Below are positions 46,130-56,434 of a stretch of DNA of 64,000 nt, one piece after another. The notes below the pieces were generated by a model. That model did not search any database and had not been told where the DNA came from. It saw only the letters and a program-made list of their open reading frames with translations. Source of the DNA: Proteus columbae (GTDB lineage Bacteria > Pseudomonadota > Gammaproteobacteria > Enterobacterales > Enterobacteriaceae); contig NZ_CP043925.1 in assembly GCF_009914335.1 (NCBI RefSeq), positions 1,922,001 to 1,986,000 of the forward strand. Direction: 5' to 3'. Each line of letters starts with the position of its first letter. Position 1 is the first letter of the stretch. A program made the position numbers and the translations under genes.

Positions 46130-48199
46130 ATGTCTTTAGATTATGGTCGCCCTTTTCCTATGGGCAGTCATTATGATGGCTATGGAGTAAACTTTACACT
46201 CTTTAGTGAAAATGCCACTAAAGTCATTCTTTGCCTGTTTGATAAAGCAGGCAAAGAGATCCGCTACCCATTACCGGGTAAAACGGGCGCAATTTGGCAT
46301 GGATATTTGCCCGGTGCAGGGCCAGGTTTACATTATGGTTATCGTGTAGAGGGCGAATGGAACCCAGAGCAAGGATTGTTCTATCAACCTCAGCAACTAT
46401 TATTAGATCCCTATGCAAAACAGGTGACAGGTATTGTTGATAATACATTACCTTACACCTCCCCTGTTTTTAATGCATTAGAGCATGATGATAGTGCGAT
46501 TACACCTAAAGCAGTTATCACAGATGATAGCGGTTGTTTTTGCCATTCTTATAAAGAAAAAGGCACGTATCAGCGTTTAAATACGCCGTGGTCAGAAACC
46601 ATTATTTACGAAGGACATGTAAAAGGACTGACAAAACTTCATCCTGAAATACCAGAGAAAATTGCGGGCACTTATGCAGCATTAGGGCATCCTGCCTTTA
46701 TTGCACATTTGCAAAAATTAGGCATTACGGCATTAGAACTGTTACCCGTTCAATACCATTTAACAGAGCCACATCTTCATAAAATCGGATTAAAAAATTA
46801 TTGGGGTTATAACGTATTAGCGCCCTTTGCTTTATCGACACAATATTATTCCAACACAGGTCGGAATATTATGGATGAATTCCGAGAAGCAGTAAGGTGT
46901 TTACACAAAGCCAATATTGAAGTGATTTTAGATGTGGTATTCAACCATACAGCAGAATTAAGTGATCAATATGAAGGTTATATTGTTTCGCAGCGCGGTA
47001 TTGATAATCAAAGCTATTATTGGCTAAACGACGAAAATAAAGCACAAAATTGGACTGGCTGTGGCAATACTCTAAATTTAAGTCGCCCTGAAACAGTGCA
47101 GTGGGTTATGGATTGCCTGCGTTATTGGGTGACAGAATTTCATATCGATGGTTTTCGTTTTGATTTAGCGACAAGTCTTGGTCGAGTTCCTTATTTTGAT
47201 ACTCAATCACCATTACTGACAGCGATACGACAAGATCCGCTGCTGTCCCGTATCAAACTTATCGCAGAGCCTTGGGACTTAGGCTCTGATGGTTATCAAG
47301 TCGGTAATTTCCCTGTTCCATTTACAGAATGGAATGATGGCTATCGCGATGTTATTCGTCGTTTTTGGTTATGGCGTGATGTGGCTATTGCGACATTTGC
47401 AGACAATATTACGGGCTCTGCAAAGCTGTATCACAAAAATGGTAGACCTCCCTATTCTAGCGTCAATATGATAACTAGCCACGACGGCTTTACACTACGG
47501 GATTTAGTAAGTTATCAGAACAAACATAACGAGGAGAATGGAGAATCAAACCTAGATGGACATAACACCAATTACAGTGTGAATTTTGGTGAAGAAGGTT
47601 TGATAGTCAACGAAAAAATAAGTCAACACAGATTGCTTGCAACTCGGAATATGCTTGCAACCTTACTGCTTTCTAGAGGAACACCTCATTTACTCGCCGG
47701 TGATGAAGTGGGTAATACGCAATATGGTAATAACAACGCTTATTGTCAGGATAATAAAGTCAGTTGGATCAAATGGTTTCAACAACCTTATGACTTAACT
47801 GATTACATTCGCCACCTTATTGAATTACGTCACCAAATTACACCTTTAAGTTCGCTTAAGTGGTGGGAAGAAGATAGCCAAAACGTGGTTTGGTTAAATC
47901 AGAATGCTCAGCCTATGAGTCATGAAGAATGGCAACAACTTCCACCCTCACCATTACAACTTCTTTTAGCGCAACAATGGATCTTAATGTTTAACCCATT
48001 AAGAAACAACGCTGTTTTTTCTTTACCTGAAGGGTCTTGGTCCTGCTTGCTTGATACGGTTAGCTGGCCTGATTGTCACCCGACACAATCTCAGCATTGT
48101 GAAATACAACCTAACAGTATCACCCTTTGGCGAAATAGCGTTTTTTATACTCAGTCTTCTACTGAAAAATTACCCATTATTTCCTCCCAAGTTAAGTAA
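46130..48199 (+). CDS. glgX: Glycogen debranching enzyme
   Basis: The 689-residue protein has CBM48 then a GH13 barrel of the isoamylase type: VILDVVFNHTAELS, DGFRFDLATSLGR with the nucleophile, LIAEPWDLGSDGYQVGNFP with the acid, and MITSHDGFTLRDLVSY. GlgX removes the short branches left by GlgP. The ATG at 46130 follows the glgB stop by one base, so translation is coupled. Length is a little above E. coli GlgX (657). Confidence 0.96.
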   Translation: MSLDYGRPFPMGSHYDGYGVNFTLFSENATKVILCLFDKAGKEIRYPLPGKTGAIWHGYLPGAGPGLHYGYRVEGEWNPEQGLFYQPQQLLLDPYAKQVTGIVDNTLPYTSPVFNALEHDDSAITPKAVITDDSGCFCHSYKEKGTYQRLNTPWSETIIYEGHVKGLTKLHPEIPEKIAGTYAALGHPAFIAHLQKLGITALELLPVQYHLTEPHLHKIGLKNYWGYNVLAPFALSTQYYSNTGRNIMDEFREAVRCLHKANIEVILDVVFNHTAELSDQYEGYIVSQRGIDNQSYYWLNDENKAQNWTGCGNTLNLSRPETVQWVMDCLRYWVTEFHIDGFRFDLATSLGRVPYFDTQSPLLTAIRQDPLLSRIKLIAEPWDLGSDGYQVGNFPVPFTEWNDGYRDVIRRFWLWRDVAIATFADNITGSAKLYHKNGRPPYSSVNMITSHDGFTLRDLVSYQNKHNEENGESNLDGHNTNYSVNFGEEGLIVNEKISQHRLLATRNMLATLLLSRGTPHLLAGDEVGNTQYGNNNAYCQDNKVSWIKWFQQPYDLTDYIRHLIELRHQITPLSSLKWWEEDSQNVVWLNQNAQPMSHEEWQQLPPSPLQLLLAQQWILMFNPLRNNAVFSLPEGSWSCLLDTVSWPDCHPTQSQHCEIQPNSITLWRNSVFYTQSSTEKLPIISSQVK

Positions 48200-48220
48200 T
48201 TTGATTGGAGTGCTATAACT

Positions 48221-49570
48221 ATGATAACAACAGAACAAGGCCAAAAATTAATGTTGGCACAACAACTTCCTAAAGAGGCAATTGCACTCGTTTTAGCGGG
48301 AGGTCGTGGTACACGCTTAAAAGCATTGACTTCAAAACGTGCAAAACCGGCGGTTTTCTTTGGTGGGAAATTTCGAATTATCGACTTTACGCTGTCAAAC
48401 TGCCTTAACTCAGGAATTCGCCGTATTGGTGTAATCACCCAATATCAATCGCACTCTTTGGTTCAACATATTCAGCGTGGTTGGTCATTCTTTAACGAAG
48501 ATATGAATGAGTTCGTTGATTTATTACCCGCTCAGCAACGTCGTAATACCGAACATTGGTATATGGGTACAGCTGATGCTATCTATCAAAACCTCGATAT
48601 TCTTCGTAGCTACAAAGCAAAATATGTCGTGATTTTAGCTGGCGACCATATTTATAAAATGAACTATGCGCGTTTATTACTTGATCACGTTGAAAACAAA
48701 TCAAAATTCACCGTAGCTTGTATTCGTGTTCCTAAAGAAGATGCATTCCAATTTGGTATTATGGATATCGATGAAAATCGTAGAGTGCTCAATTTCTTAG
48801 AAAAACCATCAAACCCGCCTTGTATTCCTGATGATCCAGATCACTCATTAGCAAGTATGGGCATTTATGTGGTAGATAGAGATTATCTCTTTGATTTATT
48901 GGAAGAAGATAGCCGCGATCCAAATTCACATCATGACTTTGGCCAAGATATCATTCCTAAGATCACAGAACGTGGTGATGTTCTTGCCCACCCATTTGAA
49001 CTCTCTTGTGTCAGCTCAGATCCTTCAGTACCACCATACTGGCGCGATGTAGGTACTATTGAAGCATATTGGGCAGCTAATCTCGACTTAGCCTCTGTAA
49101 CACCAGAGCTTGATATGTATGCGAAAGATTGGCCAATCCGCACCTTTATGACACCTTTACCGCCAGCCAAGTTTGTTCAAGATAATCATGGTGAACATGG
49201 ACAAATGATGAACTCGCTGATTGCTGACGGCTGTATTATCAATGGTTCAACGCTCTATTCATCTATTCTATTCCCATTAGTTCGTGTTGAATCTTTCTGC
49301 CATATTGAAGATTCTGTGATTTTACCTGATGTGACGGTGAGCCATCATTGCTACTTAAAACGCTGTATTATTGAACGTAGCTGTACAATTCCAGAAGGCA
49401 CAGTGATTGGGATGAATGCAGAAGAAGATGCTGCGCGTTTCCACCGCACTGAAGAAGGCATCGTGCTTGTAACAAGAGAAATGCTTGAGCAACTAGCGCG
49501 TAAAGAAAAAGAAAATCCAACTGAAACAAGTGCAGAACAAAAACCTCAAAATGAGGAGGCATTTTCGTGA
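48221..49570 (+). CDS. glgC: Glucose-1-phosphate adenylyltransferase
   Basis: The 449-residue protein makes ADP-glucose, the rate-setting step of glycogen synthesis. It has the pyrophosphorylase loop [20 protein letters not shown], then [29 protein letters not shown] for glucose-1-phosphate, and a C-terminal beta helix ([20 protein letters not shown]). The allosteric site residues for fructose-1,6-bisphosphate, as in E. coli, seem kept (AKPAVFFGG). The gene overlaps glgA by four bases. Confidence 0.97.
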   Translation: MITTEQGQKLMLAQQLPKEAIALVLAGGRGTRLKALTSKRAKPAVFFGGKFRIIDFTLSNCLNSGIRRIGVITQYQSHSLVQHIQRGWSFFNEDMNEFVDLLPAQQRRNTEHWYMGTADAIYQNLDILRSYKAKYVVILAGDHIYKMNYARLLLDHVENKSKFTVACIRVPKEDAFQFGIMDIDENRRVLNFLEKPSNPPCIPDDPDHSLASMGIYVVDRDYLFDLLEEDSRDPNSHHDFGQDIIPKITERGDVLAHPFELSCVSSDPSVPPYWRDVGTIEAYWAANLDLASVTPELDMYAKDWPIRTFMTPLPPAKFVQDNHGEHGQMMNSLIADGCIINGSTLYSSILFPLVRVESFCHIEDSVILPDVTVSHHCYLKRCIIERSCTIPEGTVIGMNAEEDAARFHRTEEGIVLVTREMLEQLARKEKENPTETSAEQKPQNEEAFS

Positions 49571-51000
49571 ATGTCCTTCACTGTTGTTCTGAATTATTCC
49601 CTCTGCTAAAAACAGGGGGATTAGCTGATGTTATGGGCTCTTTGCCTTTAGCTCAGAAAAAAATAGGCTTAGATGCGCGGGTGGTTATTCCCGCATTTCC
49701 TGCTATCAAAGATAATATTCCCGATCTCAAATTAGTGACTAATATCGATACGTTTGCAGGTAATGTTTCTCTGCTTTACGGACAATACCACGGTGTTGAT
49801 ATTTATCTTATTGATGCACCTCATCTTTATCAACGTACAGGTAGTCCTTATCACGATCAACATCAACATCCTTATGGTGATAATGTTTTTCGTTTTGCCC
49901 TATTAGGTTGGGTGGCAAGTGAACTATCAGCGGGATTAGATCCCTTATGGCGAGCGGATGTTGTTCATGCTCATGATTGGCATGCAGGACTAGCTTGTGC
50001 TTATCTCGCGGTTAAACATTACTCCGCAAAATCTGTTTTTACTGTTCATAATCTGGCTTATAAAGGCGAGTTTTCACCCTATCATCTGCATCAGCTTGAA
50101 TTACCTGATTACAGTTTTTCAATTAATGGACTGGAATATTACGGGCAAATTTCATTCCTAAAAGCAGGTCTTTTTTATGCTAACCACATTACGACAGTCA
50201 GCCCAACTTATGCCAAAGAGATAACCACTCACGAGTTTGGTTACGGTTTAGAGGGATTATTACGCCAACGCGCTTATGAACAGCGATTAAGTGGCATCTT
50301 AAATGGTATTGATGAGGCCGTTTGGGACCCTGCGACAGACAGCTTAATTACGCGTCGTTACGATGTTAAAAACCTGAATAAGCGTTTAGAAAACAAAACC
50401 GCATTACAGAAAAAATGTGGTTTATCTGTTAACAATAGCGCCCTACTTTTTGCAGCTGTCAGTCGTTTAACTTCGCAAAAAGGGCTCGATTTAGTGATTG
50501 AAACGCTCCCTGATATCGTTGAACAAGGCGGTCAGTTTATTTTATTAGGTACTGGCGATAGTCACCTTGAAGCGGCATTTTTACATGCACAACAACAGTA
50601 TCCGCAAAATGTAGTGGTACATATTGGCTATGACGAGAGTTTTTCACACCAAGTTGTCGCAGGTGCTGATGTGATTATGGTGCCTAGTCGTTTTGAACCT
50701 TGTGGGTTAACTCAGTTATATGGTTTGAAATATGGAGCCTTACCTTTAGTAAGACACACAGGTGGATTAGCCGACACGGTTAATGATTGTTCATTAGAAA
50801 ATTTAGCGCATCACCAAGCGACGGGTTTTGTTTTCTATGAAGCGACTCCTGACTCTCTGCGTCAAGCTATAAACCGAGCCTTTACCTTATGGGGTATGCC
50901 TAAACAGTGGCAACAGGCTCAAACTGATGGCATGAATCAAACTATTTTTAGTTGGGAAACCGCGGCAAAAACGTATGCGACACTGTATCAAAATTTATAG
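49567..51000 (+). CDS. glgA: Glycogen synthase (ADP-glucose)
   Basis: The 477-residue GT5 enzyme lengthens glycogen from ADP-glucose. The N-terminal [13 protein letters not shown] is the ADP-glucose loop; [24 protein letters not shown], and C-terminally [18 protein letters not shown] and [10 protein letters not shown] follow. Its GTG start overlaps the glgC stop as GTGA, so it is translationally coupled. Length equals E. coli GlgA. Confidence 0.97.
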   Translation: MNVLHCCSELFPLLKTGGLADVMGSLPLAQKKIGLDARVVIPAFPAIKDNIPDLKLVTNIDTFAGNVSLLYGQYHGVDIYLIDAPHLYQRTGSPYHDQHQHPYGDNVFRFALLGWVASELSAGLDPLWRADVVHAHDWHAGLACAYLAVKHYSAKSVFTVHNLAYKGEFSPYHLHQLELPDYSFSINGLEYYGQISFLKAGLFYANHITTVSPTYAKEITTHEFGYGLEGLLRQRAYEQRLSGILNGIDEAVWDPATDSLITRRYDVKNLNKRLENKTALQKKCGLSVNNSALLFAAVSRLTSQKGLDLVIETLPDIVEQGGQFILLGTGDSHLEAAFLHAQQQYPQNVVVHIGYDESFSHQVVAGADVIMVPSRFEPCGLTQLYGLKYGALPLVRHTGGLADTVNDCSLENLAHHQATGFVFYEATPDSLRQAINRAFTLWGMPKQWQQAQTDGMNQTIFSWETAAKTYATLYQNL

Positions 51001-51045
51001 ACATGAAGTCTATTTGAACCAGTGGATAACAAAAAGAGATTTATA

Positions 51046-53496
51046 ATGAAAAATTTATGTGAATTTGATTATTTATCACCCGATAAGGATATTGAATCAT
51101 TAAAGCGTTCCATTGTTTATAAACTTATGTTTATCGTTGGTACGTCGCCAAAATATGCAACACCAACAGATTGGTTAAATGCAACCTCTTACGCTATTAG
51201 AGACCGTTTAGTCGAGCGTTGGTTAAAATCAACCAAAGCGGAGCTTTCACCAAAAGTAAAACAAGTTTATTACATTTCGATGGAGTTTCTCATGGGGCGT
51301 TTTTTGACAAACGCCATGCTCTCTTTAGGTGTTTATCACGAAGTCAAAGAGGCATTAAAAGAGTTAGGTCTTGATCTTGAAAAACAAATCGAACTCGAGC
51401 CCGATCCAGGTTTAGGTAATGGGGGGCTAGGTCGATTGGCTGCATGCTTCCTTGATTCTTGTGCCACACTAGGTTATCCCGTTACAGGTTATGGTATTCG
51501 TTATGAATACGGAATGTTCCGCCAACAAATTAAAAATGGCGAACAACATGAAGTTGCGGATAACTGGCTTGAAAAAGGTAATCCTTGGGAATTCCCTCGT
51601 CATGATCTGCAATTTGAAGTGGATTTTGGCGGACGTTTACAACAAGAAGGTGAGAAAAGTTATTGGGTTGATACCTTTAATGTTATGGCACAACCTTATG
51701 ATTCTATTGTTCCTGGTTATAACACCCAAGCGACAGACACCATTCGTTTGTGGTCAGCCAAATCAAATGTTGCGTTTAACTTAGGTAAATTTAATAAAGG
51801 TGAATATCTAGAAGCAACAGAAGCAAAAGATCGCTCTGAAAATATCTCTCGTATTCTCTATCCTGATGATTCAACAATGTCAGGTAAAATGTTGCGTTTA
51901 CAGCAAGAATATTTCTTAGTGAGTGCTTCTGTTCAAGATATTTTGCAACGTCATTATCATCTGCATCAACGCTTTGATAATTTAAAAGATTTTATTGCAA
52001 TTCATCTTAATGATACTCACCCTGTTCTTGCTATTCCTGAGTTAATGCGTCAGCTGATTGATAATCATGGATTTAGCTGGGATGAGGCATGGGAACAAAC
52101 TATTCATATATTCTCATACACCAACCATACATTAATGGGTGAAGCATTAGAGACTTGGCCTGTTGACATGCTAGGTCGTTCGCTTCCTCGCCATTTACAA
52201 ATCATTTTCCAAATCAATGATAAATTCTTGAAACAAGTTAGAGCTCAATTCCCTAACGATAACGATTTATTGCGTCGTGTTTCTATTATTGATGAAGAGA
52301 ATGGCCGTAATGTTCGTATGGCATGGTTAGCGGTTATTATTAGTCATCAGGTTAATGGTGTTTCTGAACTTCATAGCCAATTAATGGTGCAATCTTTATT
52401 TGCTGATTTTGCGATGTTCTATCCTAAGAAATTCTGCAATATTACCAATGGGATCACACCACGTCGTTGGTTGGCATTAGCAAACCCTTCTCTCTCTAAA
52501 GCAATTGATAGCCATATTGGTACAAACTGGCGAACTAATTTAGAGCAATTGGGTGAGTTAATGTCATTGGTAAAAGATAAAAATTTCTTGCACCAATTAA
52601 AAGATTCAAAACGTATCAATAAACAAAATCTTGCTCAGATCATTAAGGAAGATTTAAAGATTGATATTAATCCTGATGCACTGTTTGATGTACAAATCAA
52701 ACGTATTCATGAATATAAACGTCAACTTCTCAATGTGTTAGGTATTATCACTCGTTATAATCGCATTTTAGAAAATCCAGAGAAAAATTGGGTACCTCGC
52801 GTATTTATTTTTGGCGGTAAGGCTGCTTCAGCCTATTATAATGCAAAGAAAATTATCAATCTTATCAACGATATTGCAAGTAAGATTAATAATGACGAGC
52901 GTATTAAAGATAAACTAAAAGTGATCTTTATTCCTAATTACGGCGTAAGTTTAGCGCAACATATTATCCCTGCGGCAGATTTATCTGAGCAAATATCATT
53001 AGCAGGAACAGAAGCTTCTGGTACAGGAAATATGAAATTTGCCCTAAATGGTGCATTGACCATTGGTACACTTGATGGCGCGAATATTGAAATTGGTGAA
53101 CATGTTGGTTTCGATAATATGTTTATCTTTGGTCACAATGCACAAGAAGTGGCGGAATTAAGACAGCGTTATTCCCCTCGTCGTTATTACGATGAAGATA
53201 TTGAGTTACACACTGTGCTTAATCAAATCGCTAATGGTTTCTTTAATCCAACGGATCCTGATAAGTACAAATCAATTTTCGATAGCTTAATTGAATTTGG
53301 CGATCATTATCAGGTATTAGCTGATTATCGTAGTTATGTTGATACTCAAGATAGTGTTGATGTTCTCTATCAAGATGAAGATGCTTGGTTGAGAAAATCT
53401 GCGTTAAATATCTGCCAAATGGGTTATTTTTCTGCGGATCGTGCCGTAACAGAATATATGCAACGAATTTGGAAAGCTTCTGCGATTACATTGTAA
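51046..53496 (+). CDS. glgP: Glycogen phosphorylase
   Basis: I take ATG 51046, preceded by AAAGAG, as start (816 residues; E. coli GlgP has 815); an in-frame GTG at 51022 would add eight residues. The enzyme releases glucose-1-phosphate from glycogen. Landmarks are [44 protein letters not shown]-type [27 protein letters not shown] and the PLP lysine in [17 protein letters not shown]. It closes the glg operon and has a terminator. Confidence 0.96.
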   Translation: MKNLCEFDYLSPDKDIESLKRSIVYKLMFIVGTSPKYATPTDWLNATSYAIRDRLVERWLKSTKAELSPKVKQVYYISMEFLMGRFLTNAMLSLGVYHEVKEALKELGLDLEKQIELEPDPGLGNGGLGRLAACFLDSCATLGYPVTGYGIRYEYGMFRQQIKNGEQHEVADNWLEKGNPWEFPRHDLQFEVDFGGRLQQEGEKSYWVDTFNVMAQPYDSIVPGYNTQATDTIRLWSAKSNVAFNLGKFNKGEYLEATEAKDRSENISRILYPDDSTMSGKMLRLQQEYFLVSASVQDILQRHYHLHQRFDNLKDFIAIHLNDTHPVLAIPELMRQLIDNHGFSWDEAWEQTIHIFSYTNHTLMGEALETWPVDMLGRSLPRHLQIIFQINDKFLKQVRAQFPNDNDLLRRVSIIDEENGRNVRMAWLAVIISHQVNGVSELHSQLMVQSLFADFAMFYPKKFCNITNGITPRRWLALANPSLSKAIDSHIGTNWRTNLEQLGELMSLVKDKNFLHQLKDSKRINKQNLAQIIKEDLKIDINPDALFDVQIKRIHEYKRQLLNVLGIITRYNRILENPEKNWVPRVFIFGGKAASAYYNAKKIINLINDIASKINNDERIKDKLKVIFIPNYGVSLAQHIIPAADLSEQISLAGTEASGTGNMKFALNGALTIGTLDGANIEIGEHVGFDNMFIFGHNAQEVAELRQRYSPRRYYDEDIELHTVLNQIANGFFNPTDPDKYKSIFDSLIEFGDHYQVLADYRSYVDTQDSVDVLYQDEDAWLRKSALNICQMGYFSADRAVTEYMQRIWKASAITL

Positions 53497-53528
53497 AAAC
53501 TAAGCTAAACTTCTAAGGACAGAACAGT

Positions 53529-53553
53529 AACCGCGCTTTATTGCGCGGTTTTT
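53529..53553 (+). terminator. Terminator of the glg operon
   Basis: AACCGCGC pairs with GCGCGGTT, followed by TTTGCTTTTT. The IS200-type remnant begins directly after it. Confidence 0.9.
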
Positions 53554-53560
53554 GCTTTTT

Positions 53561-53911
53561 AATAATATTCGTTCAAGTATAGGTGAGATCCTCAGAGACC
53601 TTTGTAAGTACAAAGGAGTAGAAATAATCGAAGGACATCTCATGCCAGATCATGTTCATATGTTAGTGAGCATTCCACCAAAGATAGGTGTTTCAAGCTT
53701 CGTGGGATACTTGAAAGGTAAAAGCTCACTAATGATCTTTGATAGACATGCCAATTTAAAATATAAATTTGGCAACAGAAAGTTTTGGGCAGAAGGGTTC
53801 TATGTCAGTACGGTAGGGCTAAATGAAGTGACAATACAAAAGTATATCAGAGAGCAAGAAAAGTCGGATTTAATCTCAGATAAATTAAGTAGAGACCCCT
53901 TCAAGGGGTAG
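53561..53911 (+). pseudogene. tnpA: 5'-truncated Y1 transposase (tnpA) of IS200 type
   Basis: The remaining ~117 residues cover the catalytic core: HUH motif in GHLMPDHVHMLVSIPPK, the VSSFVGYLKGKSSLMIFDRH segment, FWAEGFYVSTVGLNE and the tyrosine helix IQKYIREQEKSD. About the first 30 residues of a complete copy are missing; the frame now starts inside glgP terminator sequence. The catalytic residues are intact, but with no proper start and no left end it should be inactive. Confidence 0.82.
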
Positions 53912-54000
53912 GCCAAAGTAGCAAAGACACTAAGCTTGAACGAAGAGAAAGCAGCGTCATCTAGGCGCAGTCGGTAACAAGCCCTTATAGGGCAAGAGCA

Positions 54001-54023
54001 AACCACCCGTTTTACGGGTGGTT
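54001..54023 (+). repeat. Right-end hairpin of the IS200-type remnant
   Basis: AACCACCCG-TTTTA-CGGGTGGTT is a perfect 9-base stem followed by ATGATTA, at the place of the right-end subterminal hairpin recognised by Y1 transposase. Confidence 0.75.
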
Positions 54024-54106
54024 ATGATTAGATTCATTGGTTTTATTTATGAAAGATTTTATTATTTATCCTGTCAAAATTTCTTTTAATGACAAAAGGA
54101 GTTTTT

Positions 54107-54877
54107 ATGATAAATATTTTAAATAAATTTGAAAATAAAGTTCAAAATACAAACCCTGTTTTTAATAACGAAAATTTAAAAAACTATTTGAAACTTTTAG
54201 ATAATATTGATGATATTAAAAACACACCATTAAAAGACATCTCTGGTGGTTATAATGGGAAAAAAACTAGTGTAAATATTGCAAATATCAGCAAAGAATT
54301 AATATCAAAAATACGAGTTCTTTATAGCCATGAAGAAATATCCTCTTGCAAGATTAATATAAAAAACAAAGAAAAATCAATAAGATTATTAAATGAAGCT
54401 TATGCTAAAGCAGATAATGCTATTTTAAGTTGGTGGGAGAATGAAAGGAGAATATTTCCTTCTTCAATAATTAATCGAAAAATTGACAATTTAAATTTGA
54501 ATAAAGATGCTAGTGCAAATAAAGAACTTAATATAGATAAAAAACTTAAAGAAATTATATTTATTTTAACATCTAAAAAATTTAATTTAAATTTAGATAT
54601 TAAAGCGGCTCAAAGTACGATAATCCAACACTTACAAGATATCCCTGACGTCGTAAAAGCAATAGATGAATTAGGAATTTCTAATGATTCATATTCAAAA
54701 TATGAAACTTATTGTTTAATGGCTGAATATATTTACAATTTTTTATCAGAAAATAAAAATGAAGTTGATTTTTCTAAAATAAAAGATGCCGTTAAAGAAA
54801 TCGCTGAACGAAATTTGGTTACTCCTAAAGATAGATTAACATCCCTTTATTCTACATATACTCTTATTTTTTTGTGA
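54107..54877 (+). CDS. Candidate WxxxE-family type III effector (Rho GTPase exchange factor type)
   Basis: I start at ATG 54107, preceded by AAAGGAG (256 residues); the frame also has ATG 54089, which contains that site. The protein is very rich in Lys, Asn and Ile, has no signal peptide, and I see two blocks shared with Shigella IpgB2 and E. coli Map as remembered. Residues 109-113 are WWENE, a WxxxE motif followed by RRIF (IpgB2: WKNDEKKVY). Residues 163-170 are LDIKAAQS (IpgB2: LDINAAQS), where the catalytic loop of these Rho/Rac/Cdc42 exchange factors lies; the spacing is similar, about 60 against 55. The N-terminal ~75 residues would be the secretion region. Low GC and the IS remnant just upstream suggest transfer. 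No type III apparatus is in the window. Confidence 0.6.
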   Translation: MINILNKFENKVQNTNPVFNNENLKNYLKLLDNIDDIKNTPLKDISGGYNGKKTSVNIANISKELISKIRVLYSHEEISSCKINIKNKEKSIRLLNEAYAKADNAILSWWENERRIFPSSIINRKIDNLNLNKDASANKELNIDKKLKEIIFILTSKKFNLNLDIKAAQSTIIQHLQDIPDVVKAIDELGISNDSYSKYETYCLMAEYIYNFLSENKNEVDFSKIKDAVKEIAERNLVTPKDRLTSLYSTYTLIFL

Positions 54878-54909
54878 GAAAGTAAACTATTTATCTAACA
54901 CTAGACATT

Positions 54910-54929
54910 ATGTACAACAAGGTGTACAT
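54910..54929. promoter_or_regulatory. Inverted repeat before ridA, probable operator
   Basis: ATGTACA-ACAAGG-TGTACAT is a perfect 7-base inverted repeat 32 bases before the ridA start. It could be bound by a dimeric regulator; none is adjacent. Confidence 0.6.
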
Positions 54930-54961
54930 TTTATCTACTTTAAGTGAAATAGGAAAACACA

Positions 54962-55351
54962 ATGGCCTCACATCTTATACAACAAAATATTGAAGCACTC
55001 TCTTCACCTAGTGGGCATTACTCTCATATCGTTACTGCAAACAATATGTCGTTTGTTTCAGGGTTATTACCCTTAGATAAACAAGGTAAACCTTTAGCAG
55101 ACAAACCTGTTGAAGAACAAATCACACAAGTCCTTGAAAATTTAGCTGCTTGTCTTCTCGGAATTAATGCAAAGAAAACCGATATTGCTCAAGTTAAAGT
55201 CTATGTGACAGATATTAATGAATGGCCTATCGTTAATGAGTTATATGCAAAATGGATTGGTGAACATAGACCAGCAAGATTAGTGGCAGGTGTAAAAGAG
55301 CTCCATTTCGGGAGCAAAATCGAAATTGAAGCCGTTGTTATCAAGGAATAA
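54962..55351 (+). CDS. RidA-family reactive enamine/imine deaminase
   Basis: The 129-residue protein is a YjgF/YER057c/UK114 trimer subunit: MSFVSGLLPLDKQGKP, EQITQVLENLAACL, VKVYVTDINEWPIVNELYA and, near residue 106, RPARLVAGVKELHFGSKIEI with the conserved Arg that contacts the substrate acid. RidA hydrolyses 2-aminoacrylate and related enamines set free by PLP dehydratases. The next gene, 4 bases after its stop, is exactly such a dehydratase. The family is certain; the subfamily is not. Confidence 0.9.
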   Translation: MASHLIQQNIEALSSPSGHYSHIVTANNMSFVSGLLPLDKQGKPLADKPVEEQITQVLENLAACLLGINAKKTDIAQVKVYVTDINEWPIVNELYAKWIGEHRPARLVAGVKELHFGSKIEIEAVVIKE

Positions 55352-55355
55352 TCTT

Positions 55356-56324
55356 ATGAATAAGTTACCTGCTCCCACTTATAAAGATGTTGCTGAAGCT
55401 CATCAACGTATTCTGCCCTATCTTAATAAAACGCCTGTTTTAACCTCTCGCACTATTAATGAGCTAACAGGGGCACAATTTTATTTTAAATGTGAAAATT
55501 TTCAGCGAATGGGCGCATTTAAATTTCGGGGGGCGATGAATGCGTTATCTCAATTTACCGCACAACAACGTAAAAATGGTGTCGTGACTTTCTCATCAGG
55601 CAATCATGCTCAAGCTATAGCTTTATCGGCAAAGCTATTAGGTATTCCTGCAACAATTATCATGCCTGAAGATGCACCAAAGGCAAAAATGGAAGCAACA
55701 AAAGGCTATGGTGGTCGAATGATCACCTATAACCGCTATACAGAAGATCGTGAAAAAATTGGACAACAGCTAGCACAAAAAGAAGGTTTAACATTAATTC
55801 CACCTTACGATCATCCTCATATTATTGCTGGGCAAGGCACTGCTGCAAAAGAGCTGTTTGATGAAGTTGGTCAATTAGATATGCTATTTGTTCCATTAGG
55901 GGGTGGTGGTTTACTTTCTGGCTCTTTATTATCAACCAAAGCCCTCTCCCCAGATTGTAAAATATTTGGCGTTGAGCCTTTAGCTGGAAATGACGGACAA
56001 CAATCATTACGCAAAGGCGAAATCATTCATATTGATACACCGAAAACAATTGCAGACGGCGCACAAACACAGCACCTAGGCAATTATACTTTTGAGATTA
56101 TTCGTAACCATGTGAACGATATTTTAACGGCGACAGATGAAGAATTAATTTCGGCTATGCAGTTTTATGCTCAGCGAATGAAAATAATTGTAGAGCCTAC
56201 AGGTTGTTTAAGTTTAGCGGCCGCTCGTCAATTTGGTGATAAATTAAAAGGCAAGAAGATTGGTATTATTATCAGCGGTGGTAATGTCGATATCGCGCAA
56301 TATGGTCGATTTTTAGCGCAATGA
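55356..56324 (+). CDS. PLP-dependent threonine/serine or threo-3-hydroxyaspartate dehydratase
   Basis: From ATG 55356, with AAGGAATAA upstream, the protein has 322 residues. PLP-binding Lys is in GAFKFRGAMNALSQF; FSSGNHAQAIALSAKLLGIP and the glycine loop LGGGGLLSG are standard fold-type II features, as is IISGGNVD at the end. The lack of an ACT domain sets it apart from IlvA. The sequence reminds me most of threo-3-hydroxyaspartate ammonia-lyase and eukaryotic serine racemase (SRY1-like), but catabolic threonine dehydratase is also possible. RidA upstream would clear its enamine product. Confidence 0.85.
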   Translation: MNKLPAPTYKDVAEAHQRILPYLNKTPVLTSRTINELTGAQFYFKCENFQRMGAFKFRGAMNALSQFTAQQRKNGVVTFSSGNHAQAIALSAKLLGIPATIIMPEDAPKAKMEATKGYGGRMITYNRYTEDREKIGQQLAQKEGLTLIPPYDHPHIIAGQGTAAKELFDEVGQLDMLFVPLGGGGLLSGSLLSTKALSPDCKIFGVEPLAGNDGQQSLRKGEIIHIDTPKTIADGAQTQHLGNYTFEIIRNHVNDILTATDEELISAMQFYAQRMKIIVEPTGCLSLAAARQFGDKLKGKKIGIIISGGNVDIAQYGRFLAQ

Positions 56325-56348
56325 ACTTGCATGTTCTAATATGGAAAA

Positions 56349-56376
56349 AAGCAGTATAGAAAAACCTATACTGCTT
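56349..56376. terminator. Bidirectional terminator after the dehydratase gene
   Basis: AAGCAGTATAG pairs with CTATACTGCTT, between the dehydratase gene and the convergent catabolic operon. Confidence 0.8.
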
Positions 56377-56434
56377 AAAAGAACCAACATACAACCAATC
56401 AACTAAAATAACAGGGGCGTTTGTTTAACCATTT

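Larger units (their letters stand above)
53560..54026 (+). mobile_element. Truncated IS200/IS605-family element
   Basis: The element lacks its left end and the first part of its transposase gene, and keeps the transposase 3' part plus the right end. The right end is a hairpin at 54001-54023. It sits between the glg terminator and an AT-rich effector-like gene. IS200/IS605 elements move as single strands using Y1 transposases and subterminal hairpins; without the left end this copy cannot move by itself. Confidence 0.8.

Noticed and set aside
53552..53911. Transposase frame as a complete gene
   Set aside because: Its first codons are glgP terminator sequence, and the N-terminal ~30 residues of IS200-type transposases are missing.
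54890..54960. Short repeats near ridA as part of a CRISPR array
   Set aside because: Only one inverted repeat is present; there are no regularly spaced direct repeats, and none were seen elsewhere in the window.
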